NCBI RefSeq assembly: GCF_009728935.1
Contig: NZ_CP034235.1
Location: forward strand, 6,461,501 to 6,525,500
DNA length: 64,000 bases
Reading direction: 5' to 3'
DNA from: Paenibacillus psychroresistens
GTDB taxonomy: Bacteria > Bacillota > Bacilli > Paenibacillales > NBRC-103111
The number at the start of each line of letters is the position of its first letter. Position 1 is the first letter of the stretch. The translations under genes were made by a program, and so were the position numbers. Under the pieces are notes generated by a model. The model did no database searches. It had not been told where the DNA came from and saw only the letters and a program-made list of their open reading frames with translations. This document shows positions 26,520 through 35,661 of the stretch, in pieces.

Positions 26520-26861
26520 CTACTCTTTAATTTCTGCTAAAGCTAATCTGAACTGTTCCATCGCTTCGCCATCATCCTGGCCAACAAGCGGAATACAGTA
26601 AGCTATTTCATCCTCGTCCTCTAAGTACTCCCCATAAATTCCTTGCTTATACATCTCCGCATCCTGCCACATCTCATAACTAACGCCAAAATAATAGTCA
26701 CCCGCCAAATAGGTAAGTGTTGATTTGCGAACCAACAAAATGCCGTCTTCCTCGCTCAGAATATCATCTACAACCAAATCTTCATCCGGTACTCCATCTT
26801 GCCTCATCTGCTCCAGTATTTCTTGCTCTTGTTCCCAGGTTTTAGCCATCCGTTTACTCAT
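26520..26861 (-). CDS. Small acidic protein of unknown function
   Basis: A 113-residue, strongly acidic, soluble protein with GGAG 5 nt before ATG. It starts with a basic, glutamine-rich helix (WEQEQEILEQMRQDG), followed by a likely beta-rich part (GILLVRKSTLTYLAGDYYFGVSYE). No motif or cysteine pair identifies a family. It lies between the nitrilase fusion and the ABC importer, all on the minus strand but with spacers of 79 and 192 bp. Confidence 0.6.
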   Translation of the reverse strand: MSKRMAKTWEQEQEILEQMRQDGVPDEDLVVDDILSEEDGILLVRKSTLTYLAGDYYFGVSYEMWQDAEMYKQGIYGEYLEDEDEIAYCIPLVGQDDGEAMEQFRLALAEIKE

Positions 26862-27053
26862 TCAATCTCCGCCTCTTTACGTCGTTCCATAATTATTTCT
26901 TCTGATATCCATTAATTTAATTATAAAATGTATCCCCGGAAATCACAATCTATAACCAAGTACAAAAGGGATATTTCAAATTTAAAATTCGACTACCCCT
27001 TTTGGCTTCAAACACTTCATAAAGCTAGTTTATTGGATCGCGAATCCTTACTC

Positions 27054-27887
27054 TTATTTGCCCCCAGTAAACGTAACCCCTTTAATAAAGAAACGATTGA
27101 AAAAGGCATAAACCAGCAGAGCTGGAATCGTGAACACCATGGAAGCAGCCATGATTAAATTCCAGAATGAAATATATTGGCCTTTAAAGGTATTGAGCCC
27201 CAAAGGTAACGTAAACATCGATTTATCTGACATTAATATTAAGGGTCTTAAAAAGTCATTCCAGGCACCTAAGAAAATAAATATCGCTTGTGCAGCTAAA
27301 GCAGGTTTTGCCAACGGCATGACAACACGGAAAAAGGTGCCAATCCGACCCAATCCGTCAATTTCCGCTGCTTCTTCAAGCTCCTTCGGGAAGCTAAGAA
27401 AAAACTGCCGCATCATGAAAATGAAAGTAGCACTTACTAATCCAGGGACAATTATCCCCTCATAACTGTTTAACCAGCCTAATTCCTTAATAATTAAATA
27501 AAGCGGTATTATCGTTATTTGCCCAGGAATCATGAGAACAGCTAAGACGATAAAAAACCAAAATTTGTTCCCCTTAAAATCGATTCGCGCTAAGGCATAT
27601 CCTGACATTGAATTGAACAATAGATTAAAGCAAGTCACAATAGAAGCAACAAGTACACTATTAAACAACCAACGCGAAAAAAGCGGCTCCTGCAAAAAAA
27701 TCGTTTTATAATTCTCAAATGTGAATTTTTGGGGGATAAAGCTCATGCTGCCCGAAACGATCTCGCCCAGTGTCTTAAATGAAGAAGAAAGTGCCCAAAG
27801 AAAAGGAATTAACGTAATAACTGCATAGAAAATCAAAATCACATACAATAAAACGCCTTTAGATTGTCTACCTTTGGATAAATTCAT
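27054..27887 (-). CDS. Carbohydrate ABC permease, MalG type
   Basis: Permease of 277 residues with six likely membrane helices; EAA loop ELEEAAEIDGLGRIGTFFRV at about residues 171-190 and the C-terminal FNRFFIKGVTFTGGK. GGAGG lies 7 nt before the ATG. It is last in an operon with a second permease, a binding lipoprotein and a debranching-type glucosidase, so it likely imports alpha-glucan oligosaccharides (inference). No ATPase gene is nearby. Confidence 0.93.
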   Translation of the reverse strand: MNLSKGRQSKGVLLYVILIFYAVITLIPFLWALSSSFKTLGEIVSGSMSFIPQKFTFENYKTIFLQEPLFSRWLFNSVLVASIVTCFNLLFNSMSGYALARIDFKGNKFWFFIVLAVLMIPGQITIIPLYLIIKELGWLNSYEGIIVPGLVSATFIFMMRQFFLSFPKELEEAAEIDGLGRIGTFFRVVMPLAKPALAAQAIFIFLGAWNDFLRPLILMSDKSMFTLPLGLNTFKGQYISFWNLIMAASMVFTIPALLVYAFFNRFFIKGVTFTGGK

Positions 27888-27898
27888 TAACTCGCCTC

Positions 27899-28795
27899 CT
27901 AGTCCAACTTTTCTTCTTTAAATACAAGGCGCTGCAATAAGGTAGCAACCATAATCACAGATGCCAGCATTAGAGTTAATGCTGATGCATAGCCCATTTC
28001 CAAATTTTTAAAAGCATATTGGTAAACCAAAAGTACAACAGTTAAGGTCGAGTTGTTAGGACCACCCGATCCGTTAGAGAAAATGTAAGCTTGATCGAAC
28101 AGCTGAAAAGTTCCGACAATCCCCATAATCACAACAAACGTAGTGGCAGGTCTTAACATGGGTACGGTAATTCGCCAGAATTTCTGCAGCCAAGTTGCTC
28201 CGTCCATTTCAGCGGCTTCATATAATGAATCCGGCACATCCTGTAAAGCGGCTAAGTATACAACCATAAAGGTTGGTGCCGTAGACCAAATGTTCATTCC
28301 CATAATTCCTTTTAATGCTACTGCCGGGTCTCCGAGCCAGTTGTATGTAGGCAAGCCAACCCACTGCAGGAACTCATTGAGCAAGCCTTGGCTGTTTAAT
28401 ATCCAAACAAACATCAGGGTTAATACAGCAGAAGAGGTAACCGTAGGTAGAAAGAAAAGCACACGGAACACATTTTTAAATTTTATTTTGGCATTGAGAG
28501 CGGAAGCCAGAATTAAGGCTAAAAAAGTCTGCAGCGGTACAACAATAATCACATATTGTGCTGTGTTTTTTAAGGCAATCATCACACGTTCATCATCGAA
28601 CATTCTTGTGAAATTATCGATTCCTTTGAAGGTGAAGCTCACGTCCCCCAATAGCTCTGCTTTTGTAAAAGACAGAAATACAGCAAATAAAATAGGCAAT
28701 ATAAAAAATACGGAAAGAATAATAATCGCGGGTGACATAAAAAAGTAACCCATAAACGTATTACGCTGATTGTGCTTCCGTACTGTCGTTTTCAT
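27899..28795 (-). CDS. Carbohydrate ABC permease, MalF type
   Basis: Permease of 298 residues with six helices, beginning FFMSPAIIILSVFFILPILFA; EAA loop SLYEAAEMDGATWLQKF at about 194-210. AAGGAGG lies 8 nt before ATG. The gene is 11 bp upstream of the MalG-type partner and follows a strong intercistronic hairpin. Confidence 0.93.
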   Translation of the reverse strand: MKTTVRKHNQRNTFMGYFFMSPAIIILSVFFILPILFAVFLSFTKAELLGDVSFTFKGIDNFTRMFDDERVMIALKNTAQYVIIVVPLQTFLALILASALNAKIKFKNVFRVLFFLPTVTSSAVLTLMFVWILNSQGLLNEFLQWVGLPTYNWLGDPAVALKGIMGMNIWSTAPTFMVVYLAALQDVPDSLYEAAEMDGATWLQKFWRITVPMLRPATTFVVIMGIVGTFQLFDQAYIFSNGSGGPNNSTLTVVLLVYQYAFKNLEMGYASALTLMLASVIMVATLLQRLVFKEEKLD

Positions 28796-28830
28796 TGTTG
28801 GGACCTCCTTCTGAGGGTCAGTAACAGTTA

Positions 28831-28864
28831 CAAAGCAAGGGAGGATAAGCCATCCCTTGCTTTG
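28831..28864 (-). promoter_or_regulatory. Intercistronic stem-loop between binding protein and permease
   Basis: A perfect 12-bp stem CAAAGCAAGGGA/TCCCTTGCTTTG with a 10-nt loop. Only three Ts precede GTAAC, so full termination is unlikely. It matches the position of the hairpins at 8951-8984 and 62903-62923. Confidence 0.75.
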
Positions 28865-28891
28865 CTGCTAAACTATTTAGATGATTGCGAA

Positions 28892-30217
28892 TTATTGGGC
28901 TGCTTTAATTTCTTTGTTAGCCGTTTCTTGAGCTTTCTTCATTGCAGCATCAAGCGTTTGCGAGCCCAGATATGCACTGACAAATTGGTTGTTGAAATTC
29001 GTCATGATCGTTGGCAATGTTTTGCCCGCTTGCCACGGAGTTGCATAAGATCCTCCAGCAACTAAAGCACCACGAAGTGCATCCTTGTCAAAGCCAAGCT
29101 CAGCTGCTACTGATTTACGAGTAGGAAGCGCAAAGCCTTTACTGGTCCATGTCTTCATTCCTTCTTTACCTGTAAGATAAGAAAGCAATCTCCATGAAGC
29201 ATCTTTACTCTTCGATGCTTTGTTCATTACGTAAGCAACTGTAAATGCCATTGTGCCTTTTTTACCATTAATTGTTGGAACTTCAGCAGTAGCATAATCA
29301 ATAGCAGGGAAAGTACTTTGCAAATAGGGAATCGCCCAGTTTCCTTCCAAGACCATAGCCGCTTTGCCTTGGCCGAACATTTCTCCGCCCCACCCTGCGC
29401 CTACATCAGATGGCTGTGCAGAGGTTTTGTCTTTAAGATGCTGATCAATAACCACCTGCAAGCCCTTCAAGCTATCAGGCGATGCGAAGCTTGCATTGCC
29501 ATCTTGATCTGAAATTTTACCGCCAAAAGCGTTAAGCACGAACATTTGACGTGCTAGCTCAGGAGCAGCACCAAATCCGTATTGAGTTTTGCCTTTTGTT
29601 AGCTTTTTCGAAATCTCTAGCATCTCATCCCAAGTTGCTGGTGGTGCTGTAATTCCCGCATCGGCAAACATTTTTTTATTATAAAATAAGGCAAGTGTAG
29701 AATAATCTTTTGGAAAGCCATATGTTTTGCCGTCCGCTTTAAATGCTTCTAATAATGGTTGCTCAAAGTCAGCAACATCAAAGTCGCTTTGTACGTAGGA
29801 GTCAAGCGGCTCAATTACGTTCTTAGCAATTAGAGCTGGTGCTTCAAAAGCATCCAGATAGAATACATCTGGCCCTGTACCGCCAATTAAACGAGTCTTG
29901 ATAACGTCCATATACTGGTCTGCAATAACTTCATACTTTACTTTAATATCAGGATTTTTCTGCTGAAATTCATCTAAAACTTGTTGTAATAGCGTTTGCT
30001 CTTCTGGTGATGATCCCCAACCGTTCAAGGTTACTGTCGTCTGCTCAACAGGAGCCTTTGTTTCAGCTGGTGCAGCGCTTTCAGGAGTTGTCGAAGCAGC
30101 TGGAGCAGTAGTTGGGGCTGGTGAGCTTGTGCTCGCTGTGTCTTTTTTGCTGCAGGCAGCTAAAACCAAACATAACGCCATAATAAAAACGAGTGTTACT
30201 GAGATTCTTTTTTTCAT
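28892..30217 (-). CDS. ABC transporter sugar-binding lipoprotein
   Basis: Solute-binding protein (family 1) of 441 residues. The signal peptide ends in lipobox LAAC (about residues 19-22), followed by a Thr/Ser/Ala/Pro linker and domain VTLNGWGSSPEEQ. GGGAGG lies 8 nt before ATG. It is cotranscribed behind the debranching-type glucosidase and in front of two permeases. The substrate is probably an alpha-glucoside or other oligosaccharide; not shown by sequence. Confidence 0.92.
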   Translation of the reverse strand: MKKRISVTLVFIMALCLVLAACSKKDTASTSSPAPTTAPAASTTPESAAPAETKAPVEQTTVTLNGWGSSPEEQTLLQQVLDEFQQKNPDIKVKYEVIADQYMDVIKTRLIGGTGPDVFYLDAFEAPALIAKNVIEPLDSYVQSDFDVADFEQPLLEAFKADGKTYGFPKDYSTLALFYNKKMFADAGITAPPATWDEMLEISKKLTKGKTQYGFGAAPELARQMFVLNAFGGKISDQDGNASFASPDSLKGLQVVIDQHLKDKTSAQPSDVGAGWGGEMFGQGKAAMVLEGNWAIPYLQSTFPAIDYATAEVPTINGKKGTMAFTVAYVMNKASKSKDASWRLLSYLTGKEGMKTWTSKGFALPTRKSVAAELGFDKDALRGALVAGGSYATPWQAGKTLPTIMTNFNNQFVSAYLGSQTLDAAMKKAQETANKEIKAAQ

Positions 30218-30284
30218 TTTTAATACCTCCCATTAGTATGAATCTATTTATGCAATTAAAGCAACACAAGATTGTTGCATTGCT

Positions 30285-32405
30285 CTAGCTGTATACAGCT
30301 GCGGTCGATTGGCCGCTTTCAATCCGGTACCCCGTTGAATTAGCCGAAATATCGATGGTTAAAGTACCGTTTGACTGACGTTTAATTGTTAAAGACAATC
30401 GACCTTGAGCAACGTATAAATTATCAATCGTTAGTTCATTGACTCCCTTAGGTAGGGAAGGATTTAAGAAAATGCTTTTGTTAATTGCATCTGGTTTAAT
30501 ACCCAGCATGACCTGCATGAAAACAAGAGGTGTGCCCGCAGCCCAAGCTTGCGGCGAGCATGCTACCGGATAAGGGACTGGCATGCCATGATCTGCACTA
30601 TAACCGCAGAACAATTCGGGAAGTCGGTAATGCTCGAAGCCTGCAACACTTTTCATCAAACCTTCGATAACCTGATTGGCTTCTTCATGAAAACCATTGC
30701 TGCTTAAGCCAAGTAAGCACATCGAGTTATCATGAGGCCAAACACTTCCATCATGGTAGCTCATAGGATTGTACCCTGCAGATTGATCACTCATCGTACG
30801 AATGCCATATCCGCTAAACATATCTTTAGCTACCAATCTTTTGGCCACATGTACGGCTCTTGCTGGGTCCATAAGTCCTGACATTAGCGCGTGACCTGGG
30901 TTTGACGTGATCGAGCGTACCTGCTTTTTATTTTCATCCAATGCTATGGCATAAAACTTGTGGTCTTCCATCCAAAATGCCGATTCAAACGACTCCTTCA
31001 TTAAGGCTGCTTCAAGCTCTAGCTTATCCGCAAGGATAGTCTTCCCTAGAAGTCTGAGAATGGGAGCTAGCTTGGTTTTGGCCTGATAAACATAGCCTTG
31101 AACTTCAACCAGAGCAATAGGCGCTTTGGCATAGCTTCCATCCTCATGGACGATAGAATCGGCTGAATCCTTCCAGCCTTGATTGGCAATGCCTTTGGAT
31201 GATTTAAGATGATACTCTACAAAAGAATCCTTGTCCTCATCCCCGTAGATGTCGATCCAATCCAATGCTTTTTCCAATTGAGGCATTAACTGCTCAACGA
31301 GCAGAATGTCTTCCGTCCAGTCAAAATATTCAGCTAGCAGCAGTAGGAAAAGCGGCGTAGCATCCACTGAACCAAAGTAAGGCGTGAATGGAATTTGATT
31401 GGTATTAGCAAGCTCGCCGTAACGAATTTCATGCATGATTTTACCAGGCTGCTCATCTCGCCATTCCTCTATCTTGGTTGCTTGATAATGGGCCATAGTC
31501 AGCAAAGTACCACGTGCTACCTGTGGGTTAACCGCTAGCATTTGTAAAGCTGCAATCAGACTATCTCGCCCAAAAGGTACGGCATACCAGGGAAGTCCAG
31601 CTACTGGAAATGTGCCAAATCCAAGATCCGTGAGCAATACACGCATATCCTGAACACCTTGATAATAAAGCCGACTTAGAATAGGAGAGTCACTACTCAG
31701 TTGGGTAGTTTGCTTGTTCCATGAAACATAGGATTGCTCTAATAAATGGCGCGCCTCATCTATGGGAAGTGGTATGGCTCCAACTCCATTATGAAAGGGA
31801 ACAATAAAAAAGCAGATCGTTTTTGAATCTCGTGGCGCAAGCTTTATGAGAAAGTGGACAATGCCGCATTCCTCGTATTTCGTTTCACTGCTATCCCATT
31901 GAATTCGCGTTTCTCTTGCAACCTCATCTGCTGATTCATAGTTCAAAGTTAGCTTACCCGTTTCATAGGCAGGTTGTCTTTTTACCCCTACCTTGCCTCC
32001 CAAGAAGCCGCGTACAATAAACATGTCATTGAAATCAGCATCGAACTGGCTGGAAAATTCAAACTCAAGCTCCTTGGGATAATAGTTTGTGAAGGTAGCG
32101 CTTTCATATAAAACACCATCATAGATAAACCTTGTACGTTTTAATTCAATTGATTCTCTCCAGAGCGGCAGCTTCTCGCTAGCATCACCGGGTACATTGG
32201 TTAACAAAAATGTCATTAAAAAATTCTCGTCTGCCTGAGAAGTTAATAGCACCGGTTGCTTTCCATTAATTCTAAATTCCATTCTGCTTAAGTACCTGGT
32301 GTCTTTAGTAAATAAACCTAAGCCTGTGGGATTATTATGCGGGATATCACCATTGGGGTTTGTAGTGAGAAAGAGATCATTTTCTTTAATTACCCTGTAT
32401 TCCAT
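30285..32405 (-). CDS. Glycogen-debranching-type amylo-alpha-1,6-glucosidase
   Basis: A 706-residue cytoplasmic protein. The N-terminal beta domain (YRVIKENDLFLTTNPNGDI, YLSRMEFRINGK) is the GDE N-terminal-bis type. The C-terminal part is a six-hairpin barrel with PFGRDSLIAALQML (about residues 272-285), GQKIM-like EIRYGELAN, NQGWKDS and PHDNSMCLLG. AGAGGTG lies 9 nt before ATG. It heads the operon for the importer at 27054-30217 and is divergent from a LacI-type regulator. Some members of this family act on other sugars, so debranching is a family-level call. Confidence 0.88.
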   Translation of the reverse strand: MEYRVIKENDLFLTTNPNGDIPHNNPTGLGLFTKDTRYLSRMEFRINGKQPVLLTSQADENFLMTFLLTNVPGDASEKLPLWRESIELKRTRFIYDGVLYESATFTNYYPKELEFEFSSQFDADFNDMFIVRGFLGGKVGVKRQPAYETGKLTLNYESADEVARETRIQWDSSETKYEECGIVHFLIKLAPRDSKTICFFIVPFHNGVGAIPLPIDEARHLLEQSYVSWNKQTTQLSSDSPILSRLYYQGVQDMRVLLTDLGFGTFPVAGLPWYAVPFGRDSLIAALQMLAVNPQVARGTLLTMAHYQATKIEEWRDEQPGKIMHEIRYGELANTNQIPFTPYFGSVDATPLFLLLLAEYFDWTEDILLVEQLMPQLEKALDWIDIYGDEDKDSFVEYHLKSSKGIANQGWKDSADSIVHEDGSYAKAPIALVEVQGYVYQAKTKLAPILRLLGKTILADKLELEAALMKESFESAFWMEDHKFYAIALDENKKQVRSITSNPGHALMSGLMDPARAVHVAKRLVAKDMFSGYGIRTMSDQSAGYNPMSYHDGSVWPHDNSMCLLGLSSNGFHEEANQVIEGLMKSVAGFEHYRLPELFCGYSADHGMPVPYPVACSPQAWAAGTPLVFMQVMLGIKPDAINKSIFLNPSLPKGVNELTIDNLYVAQGRLSLTIKRQSNGTLTIDISANSTGYRIESGQSTAAVYS

Positions 32406-32431
32406 TGAAAATCACCTCTAGTTGATTATTT

Positions 32432-32445
32432 CCGAAACGTTTCGG
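32432..32445. promoter_or_regulatory. LacI-family operator O1
   Basis: CCGAAACGTTTCGG is a perfect 14-bp palindrome with the central CG typical of LacI/GalR sites. It lies about 9-22 bp after the expected transcription start of the glucosidase operon, where a bound repressor would block RNA polymerase. Confidence 0.8.
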
Positions 32446-32460
32446 TCGCCCCGTATTGCC

Positions 32461-32489
32461 ATTATATGCATGATTAATTTAAAAATCAA
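32461..32489 (-). promoter_or_regulatory. Sigma-A-type promoter of the glucosidase operon
   Basis: The minus strand has TTGATT (32484-32489), a 17-bp spacer and TATAAT (32461-32466), a near-consensus vegetative promoter. Confidence 0.7.
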
Positions 32490-32550
32490 TCTATTTTTTA
32501 TTGTTTTTTTATGCATACCATCTCTAATTTAGCTGATTATTAGGTTTTTA

Positions 32551-32579
32551 TTGCTCAAAATATCAATATCGCTTACAAT
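32551..32579 (+). promoter_or_regulatory. Sigma-A-type promoter of the lacI-type gene
   Basis: TTGCTC (32551-32556), 17-bp spacer, TACAAT (32574-32579). The second operator follows about 15-25 bp after the expected start. Confidence 0.6.
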
Positions 32580-32601
32580 AATGATAACAAATAACCAATT
32601 A

Positions 32602-32611
32602 GAAACGTTTC
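32602..32611. promoter_or_regulatory. LacI-family operator O2
   Basis: GAAACGTTTC, the same core as O1, is followed directly by CGGAGG, so it touches the ribosome binding site of the regulator gene. Its centre is 168 bp from that of O1, close to sixteen helical turns, which would allow looping. Confidence 0.75.
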
Positions 32612-32621
32612 GGAGGTACCG

Positions 32622-33638
32622 ATGACTACCATTAAAGATATTGCCAAAGCAGCTAACGTTTCCGTTACAACTGTTTCTAGAGCATTAAATGATTATTTTG
32701 ATGTAAATGAAGAAACGAAGAAGAAAATCAAACAGATTGCTTTTGATCTGGGATACTCCCCGAATATTGCAGCGCGAAGTTTAGTAGTTAAGAAGACCAA
32801 TACAATTGGACTGCTTCTCTCAAGTGTCACTCGAAGCAGCAGCAAGGATAATATTGCTTTTGAAATTCTCTGTGGGATGAATGATCGAGCTGGGGAGCTG
32901 AACTATGACCTTGTCTTATTTAGCACTAATTCACAGAAGCAAATGGTTAAATCTTATAAGGCGTTATGTCATGAACGGGGAGTGGACGGAGTGATCATTA
33001 TGGGCATACGTTTGGATGATGCTTATATTCAAGAAATCGTGAGCTCATCTATCACCTCTGTAATTATTGATATATCTATCAAAGGGAAAAATGTCGGTCT
33101 AATCACCTCCGATAATATTAATGGAGCGAAAGAGGCAGTTAACCATTTAATCACAAAAGGTCATCGCCGTATTGCAATGATTAATGGCCATTCCAAAGCT
33201 GAGGTAAGCATTAAAAGATTAGAGGGGTACAAGCTTGCCTTGCAGGAATCGAGTATTCCTTATGATGAAAGCATTGTAGGTGATGGACAGTTCTCAGAGT
33301 TGGGTGGATTAGAGGCAGCTATTCGACTACTTACAACGGCTCCAGATATCACGGCTATATTCTGTGCAAGCGATTTAATGGGGCTAGGTGCTATGCAAGG
33401 GATCCGAATACTTGGTAAAAATGTACCTGAGCATGTTTCCATCGTTGGCTTTGATAACATTAGTTTATCTGGTTACGCTACTCCTCCTATGACAACAATT
33501 AATCAGAATAAATACGAAATAGGCTACCAAGCAACTCAAATGCTCGTTGATATGCTAGAAGGTAGAAACGTATCCCCGCAAAAGGTTCTGACTACTGAGC
33601 TTGTTAGTAGAGAAAGCGTTAGGGAGATCAGGTCTTAA
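32622..33638 (+). CDS. LacI-family transcriptional regulator
   Basis: Regulator of 338 residues with N-terminal LacI HTH (TTIKDIAKAANVSVTTVSRALN, hinge GYSPNIAARSL) and a periplasmic-binding-protein-like sugar domain (about 62-335). It ends with the usual TTELVSRESV. CGGAGG lies just before the ATG. It is divergent from the glucosidase/importer operon, and the two palindromes between them indicate that it represses both itself and that operon. Its last 11 bp overlap the convergent gene at 33628. Confidence 0.93.
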   Translation: MTTIKDIAKAANVSVTTVSRALNDYFDVNEETKKKIKQIAFDLGYSPNIAARSLVVKKTNTIGLLLSSVTRSSSKDNIAFEILCGMNDRAGELNYDLVLFSTNSQKQMVKSYKALCHERGVDGVIIMGIRLDDAYIQEIVSSSITSVIIDISIKGKNVGLITSDNINGAKEAVNHLITKGHRRIAMINGHSKAEVSIKRLEGYKLALQESSIPYDESIVGDGQFSELGGLEAAIRLLTTAPDITAIFCASDLMGLGAMQGIRILGKNVPEHVSIVGFDNISLSGYATPPMTTINQNKYEIGYQATQMLVDMLEGRNVSPQKVLTTELVSRESVREIRS

Positions 33639-34545
33639 TCACTTCTCTCTGATACCACATCTCCCAGCTTTCCATGGATTGCCCAATGACATAAGGATAC
33701 AAGGAATGTCCCTTTGGCAGGCCATTAAATGCCTTTCCGCCTAATACAAGCTCCACTTCAGGCACTTCCTTGTGGATGCTTCCTATGAAGCTCAATCCCG
33801 CTTTGAGACGTTTTGGATTCGTTAATGATAAACAGAGAAACTGAATATCTTTAACAAGGATTAATTGGCTGATCCCCTCTAGCGGGGTATCTGCACCAAT
33901 ATAAATCACATCGAGTCCTTTGCGGCGCAGGAATAATGAAAACAACAACAGCCCTACCTGATGCTGTTCTCCAGATGGGCACAAGGCTAAAACCTTCGGT
34001 TTCGTTGAATCAACCTGAAATAGCCGAAAAAATTGCGCAAACCGCAGCTGCACAAAATGGCTAATAAAATGCTCCTGCACCGCCGTTATGGTTCCCCGCT
34101 CCCATTCATCACCAACTCGCGCCATTAGCGGAACCAGAACCTCATGGAACATATCGTCAAATTGGTACATTGAAAACCCGAGATCAACTAATGCATTAGA
34201 CTTACCCGCATCAAAATCAACTAAATGAGCATAAAGATTATTTTGCATGTCTATAAAGTATGCTTTTGGTTCCGGTGTCTTGTAGCTGGATAAGGGCAAG
34301 GCTTCCGCCTGCAGGGCTTTATTCTTGATCAACTGCTGAGCAGCGTGACGAATACTTATGCCTTTATCCTCGGTCTCCATCTTCAGCCAACGCAGGTCTG
34401 CCAAGTCCTCGTCCGAATATAATCTATGGCCGCCCTCCGTCCTAACAGGCTGAATTACGCCATATCGTGTTTCCCAAGCGCGAAGTGTTCCCGCTGACAG
34501 ACCAAGCTGCTTGACAATCATTTTACTATTGTACATCTTAGCCAC
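33628..34545 (-). CDS. MerR-type B12-binding regulator, CarH/LitR photoreceptor-like
   Basis: A 305-residue regulator. Residues about 5-75 are a MerR winged HTH (GTLRAWETRYGVIQP, EGGHRLYSDEDL). Residues about 100-175 match the helical bundle of cobalamin-binding regulators, and 183-300 are a Rossmann-like B12 domain. Two diagnostic motifs are intact: W148-x9-E158-H159 (the Wx9EH motif of CarH) and E193-x-H195-x-x-G198, whose His is the lower cobalt ligand. Proteins with both motifs bind adenosylcobalamin, form DNA-bound tetramers in the dark and release DNA in light (established for CarH). It is last in an operon with DUF1475-like and DUF1295 membrane genes. No carotenoid genes are seen. Confidence 0.85.
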   Translation of the reverse strand: MAKMYNSKMIVKQLGLSAGTLRAWETRYGVIQPVRTEGGHRLYSDEDLADLRWLKMETEDKGISIRHAAQQLIKNKALQAEALPLSSYKTPEPKAYFIDMQNNLYAHLVDFDAGKSNALVDLGFSMYQFDDMFHEVLVPLMARVGDEWERGTITAVQEHFISHFVQLRFAQFFRLFQVDSTKPKVLALCPSGEQHQVGLLLFSLFLRRKGLDVIYIGADTPLEGISQLILVKDIQFLCLSLTNPKRLKAGLSFIGSIHKEVPEVELVLGGKAFNGLPKGHSLYPYVIGQSMESWEMWYQREVIKT

Positions 34546-34875
34546 TCACTTTCTTCTATTGCCATAACCAAAGGCAGACCAGCTGTCCCTGCTTTGAATC
34601 AATGCTATAAAAACATAAAGCGAAGTTGTCCAATTTCCTAGAAGGATCAACAGGATAATCCAGAGCATAGAGCGCCACCAAGAGCATTCACGAAAGATAA
34701 CCCAGCCCGAAAACAGCGTAATCCCCACATAGAAATCAACTAAAGTCAGTTTGCCCCAAAGCAATCCCATCAAGACAGAGCCGTCTCCCCAAAAATCACC
34801 TTCAATCAGTCCAAAGGTTATACCGATCGTCATCCCCAACAATAACAAAAAGCTAATGATTTTGGCTATCTTCAT
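34546..34875 (-). CDS. Small membrane protein (DUF1475-like)
   Basis: A 109-residue membrane protein with about four hydrophobic segments (IAKIISFLLLLGMTIGITFG; LTLVDFYVGITLFSGWVIF; MLWIILLILLGNWTTSLYVF). The WGxxTLxDFY-type segment and size resemble DUF1475, a guess from memory. It overlaps the upstream DUF1295 gene by 4 nt (ATGA), and the CarH-like gene begins on the next base after its stop, so all three are tightly coupled. DUF1475-like and DUF1295 genes are recalled near LitR/CarH genes in other bacteria. The function is unknown. Confidence 0.7.
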   Translation of the reverse strand: MKIAKIISFLLLLGMTIGITFGLIEGDFWGDGSVLMGLLWGKLTLVDFYVGITLFSGWVIFRECSWWRSMLWIILLILLGNWTTSLYVFIALIQSRDSWSAFGYGNRRK

Positions 34876-35660
34876 AAGGACTTTGCTTTCTTAGCAGCAG
34901 GGAACCATGGAATAAATAGGTTGGTTTCCTGCTTGTATGTTTGATAGGCTTCATTGCCTGCATATCTTTTATCAAGAAAAGGAACACCTGACACTTTGAG
35001 TAGAAGCAGGTTGATGAATAAAGCGCTGAACACAGCTGTCCAGCCTAAATGAACAGGTAAAACCACAAGGAATATGCCCCACCACATAGCAGCCTCACCA
35101 AAATAATTCGGATGTCGTGTAAACCGCCATAAGCCTGTTTTCAATATAGCATCTTTGTTCGTACGAGTTTTCTTAAAATGCTCCAGCTGATAGTCCCCGA
35201 TAGCTTGAAACAAAAAGCCCACGCACCAAACAACCAGCCCTATAACCGCCCATACATCCAAGCCAGAGCTTTGTACCGCATTAACACGCAATAACGGGTA
35301 GGAAAGCAGCAGCATAATCACACCTTGCATCATAAAAACGCGAAAGAACGCTATAATGAAAGCATTTTTGCCCCAATCCTTGCGGAAATTCGCATAACGG
35401 AAATCCTCGCCTCGCCCAATGGACCGAATATAGAGATGAAGCGCTAACCGAGTGCCCCATATTACAACCATGATCAGCACCAAAAGCTGCCGACTATCAT
35501 AACCTTTGCTATGAAAAAAGCTGACGAAAGCAACAATAACAAATCCAATTCCCCAGCCAATATCGATGATCGAATTATCTTTAATAATTTGGGCTACTAG
35601 AAAAAACAGCACCATAAAAATCAATACAGCAATACTGCTTACCGCATATAAGGACCACAT
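34872..35660 (-). CDS. DUF1295 membrane protein (steroid 5-alpha-reductase-like)
   Basis: A polytopic membrane protein of 262 residues. The ATG at 35660 is chosen because GAGGTGGAG precedes it and it starts one base after the stop of the DAK/DegV gene; an upstream ATG at 35690 lies inside that gene. It has about six or seven helices and the conserved C-terminal segment GLWRFTRHPNYFGEA, where RHPNYFGE is the hallmark of DUF1295 and related reductases or methyltransferases using NAD(P)H or SAM. It probably modifies a membrane lipid. DUF1295 genes occur in light- or singlet-oxygen-induced lipid operons in other bacteria (recalled, not checked). Confidence 0.85.
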   Translation of the reverse strand: MWSLYAVSSIAVLIFMVLFFLVAQIIKDNSIIDIGWGIGFVIVAFVSFFHSKGYDSRQLLVLIMVVIWGTRLALHLYIRSIGRGEDFRYANFRKDWGKNAFIIAFFRVFMMQGVIMLLLSYPLLRVNAVQSSGLDVWAVIGLVVWCVGFLFQAIGDYQLEHFKKTRTNKDAILKTGLWRFTRHPNYFGEAAMWWGIFLVVLPVHLGWTAVFSALFINLLLLKVSGVPFLDKRYAGNEAYQTYKQETNLFIPWFPAAKKAKSL

Positions 35661-35661
35661 C

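Noticed and set aside
26961..27004. Possible terminator after the importer operon (CAAAAGGG/CCCTTTTG arms)
   Set aside because: The loop is long (about 27 nt) and no T-run follows the stem, so support is too weak.
7153..32405. ABC ATPase gene for the sugar importers
   Set aside because: No Walker A/B or ABC signature protein is encoded anywhere in the window; a shared ATPase elsewhere is assumed.
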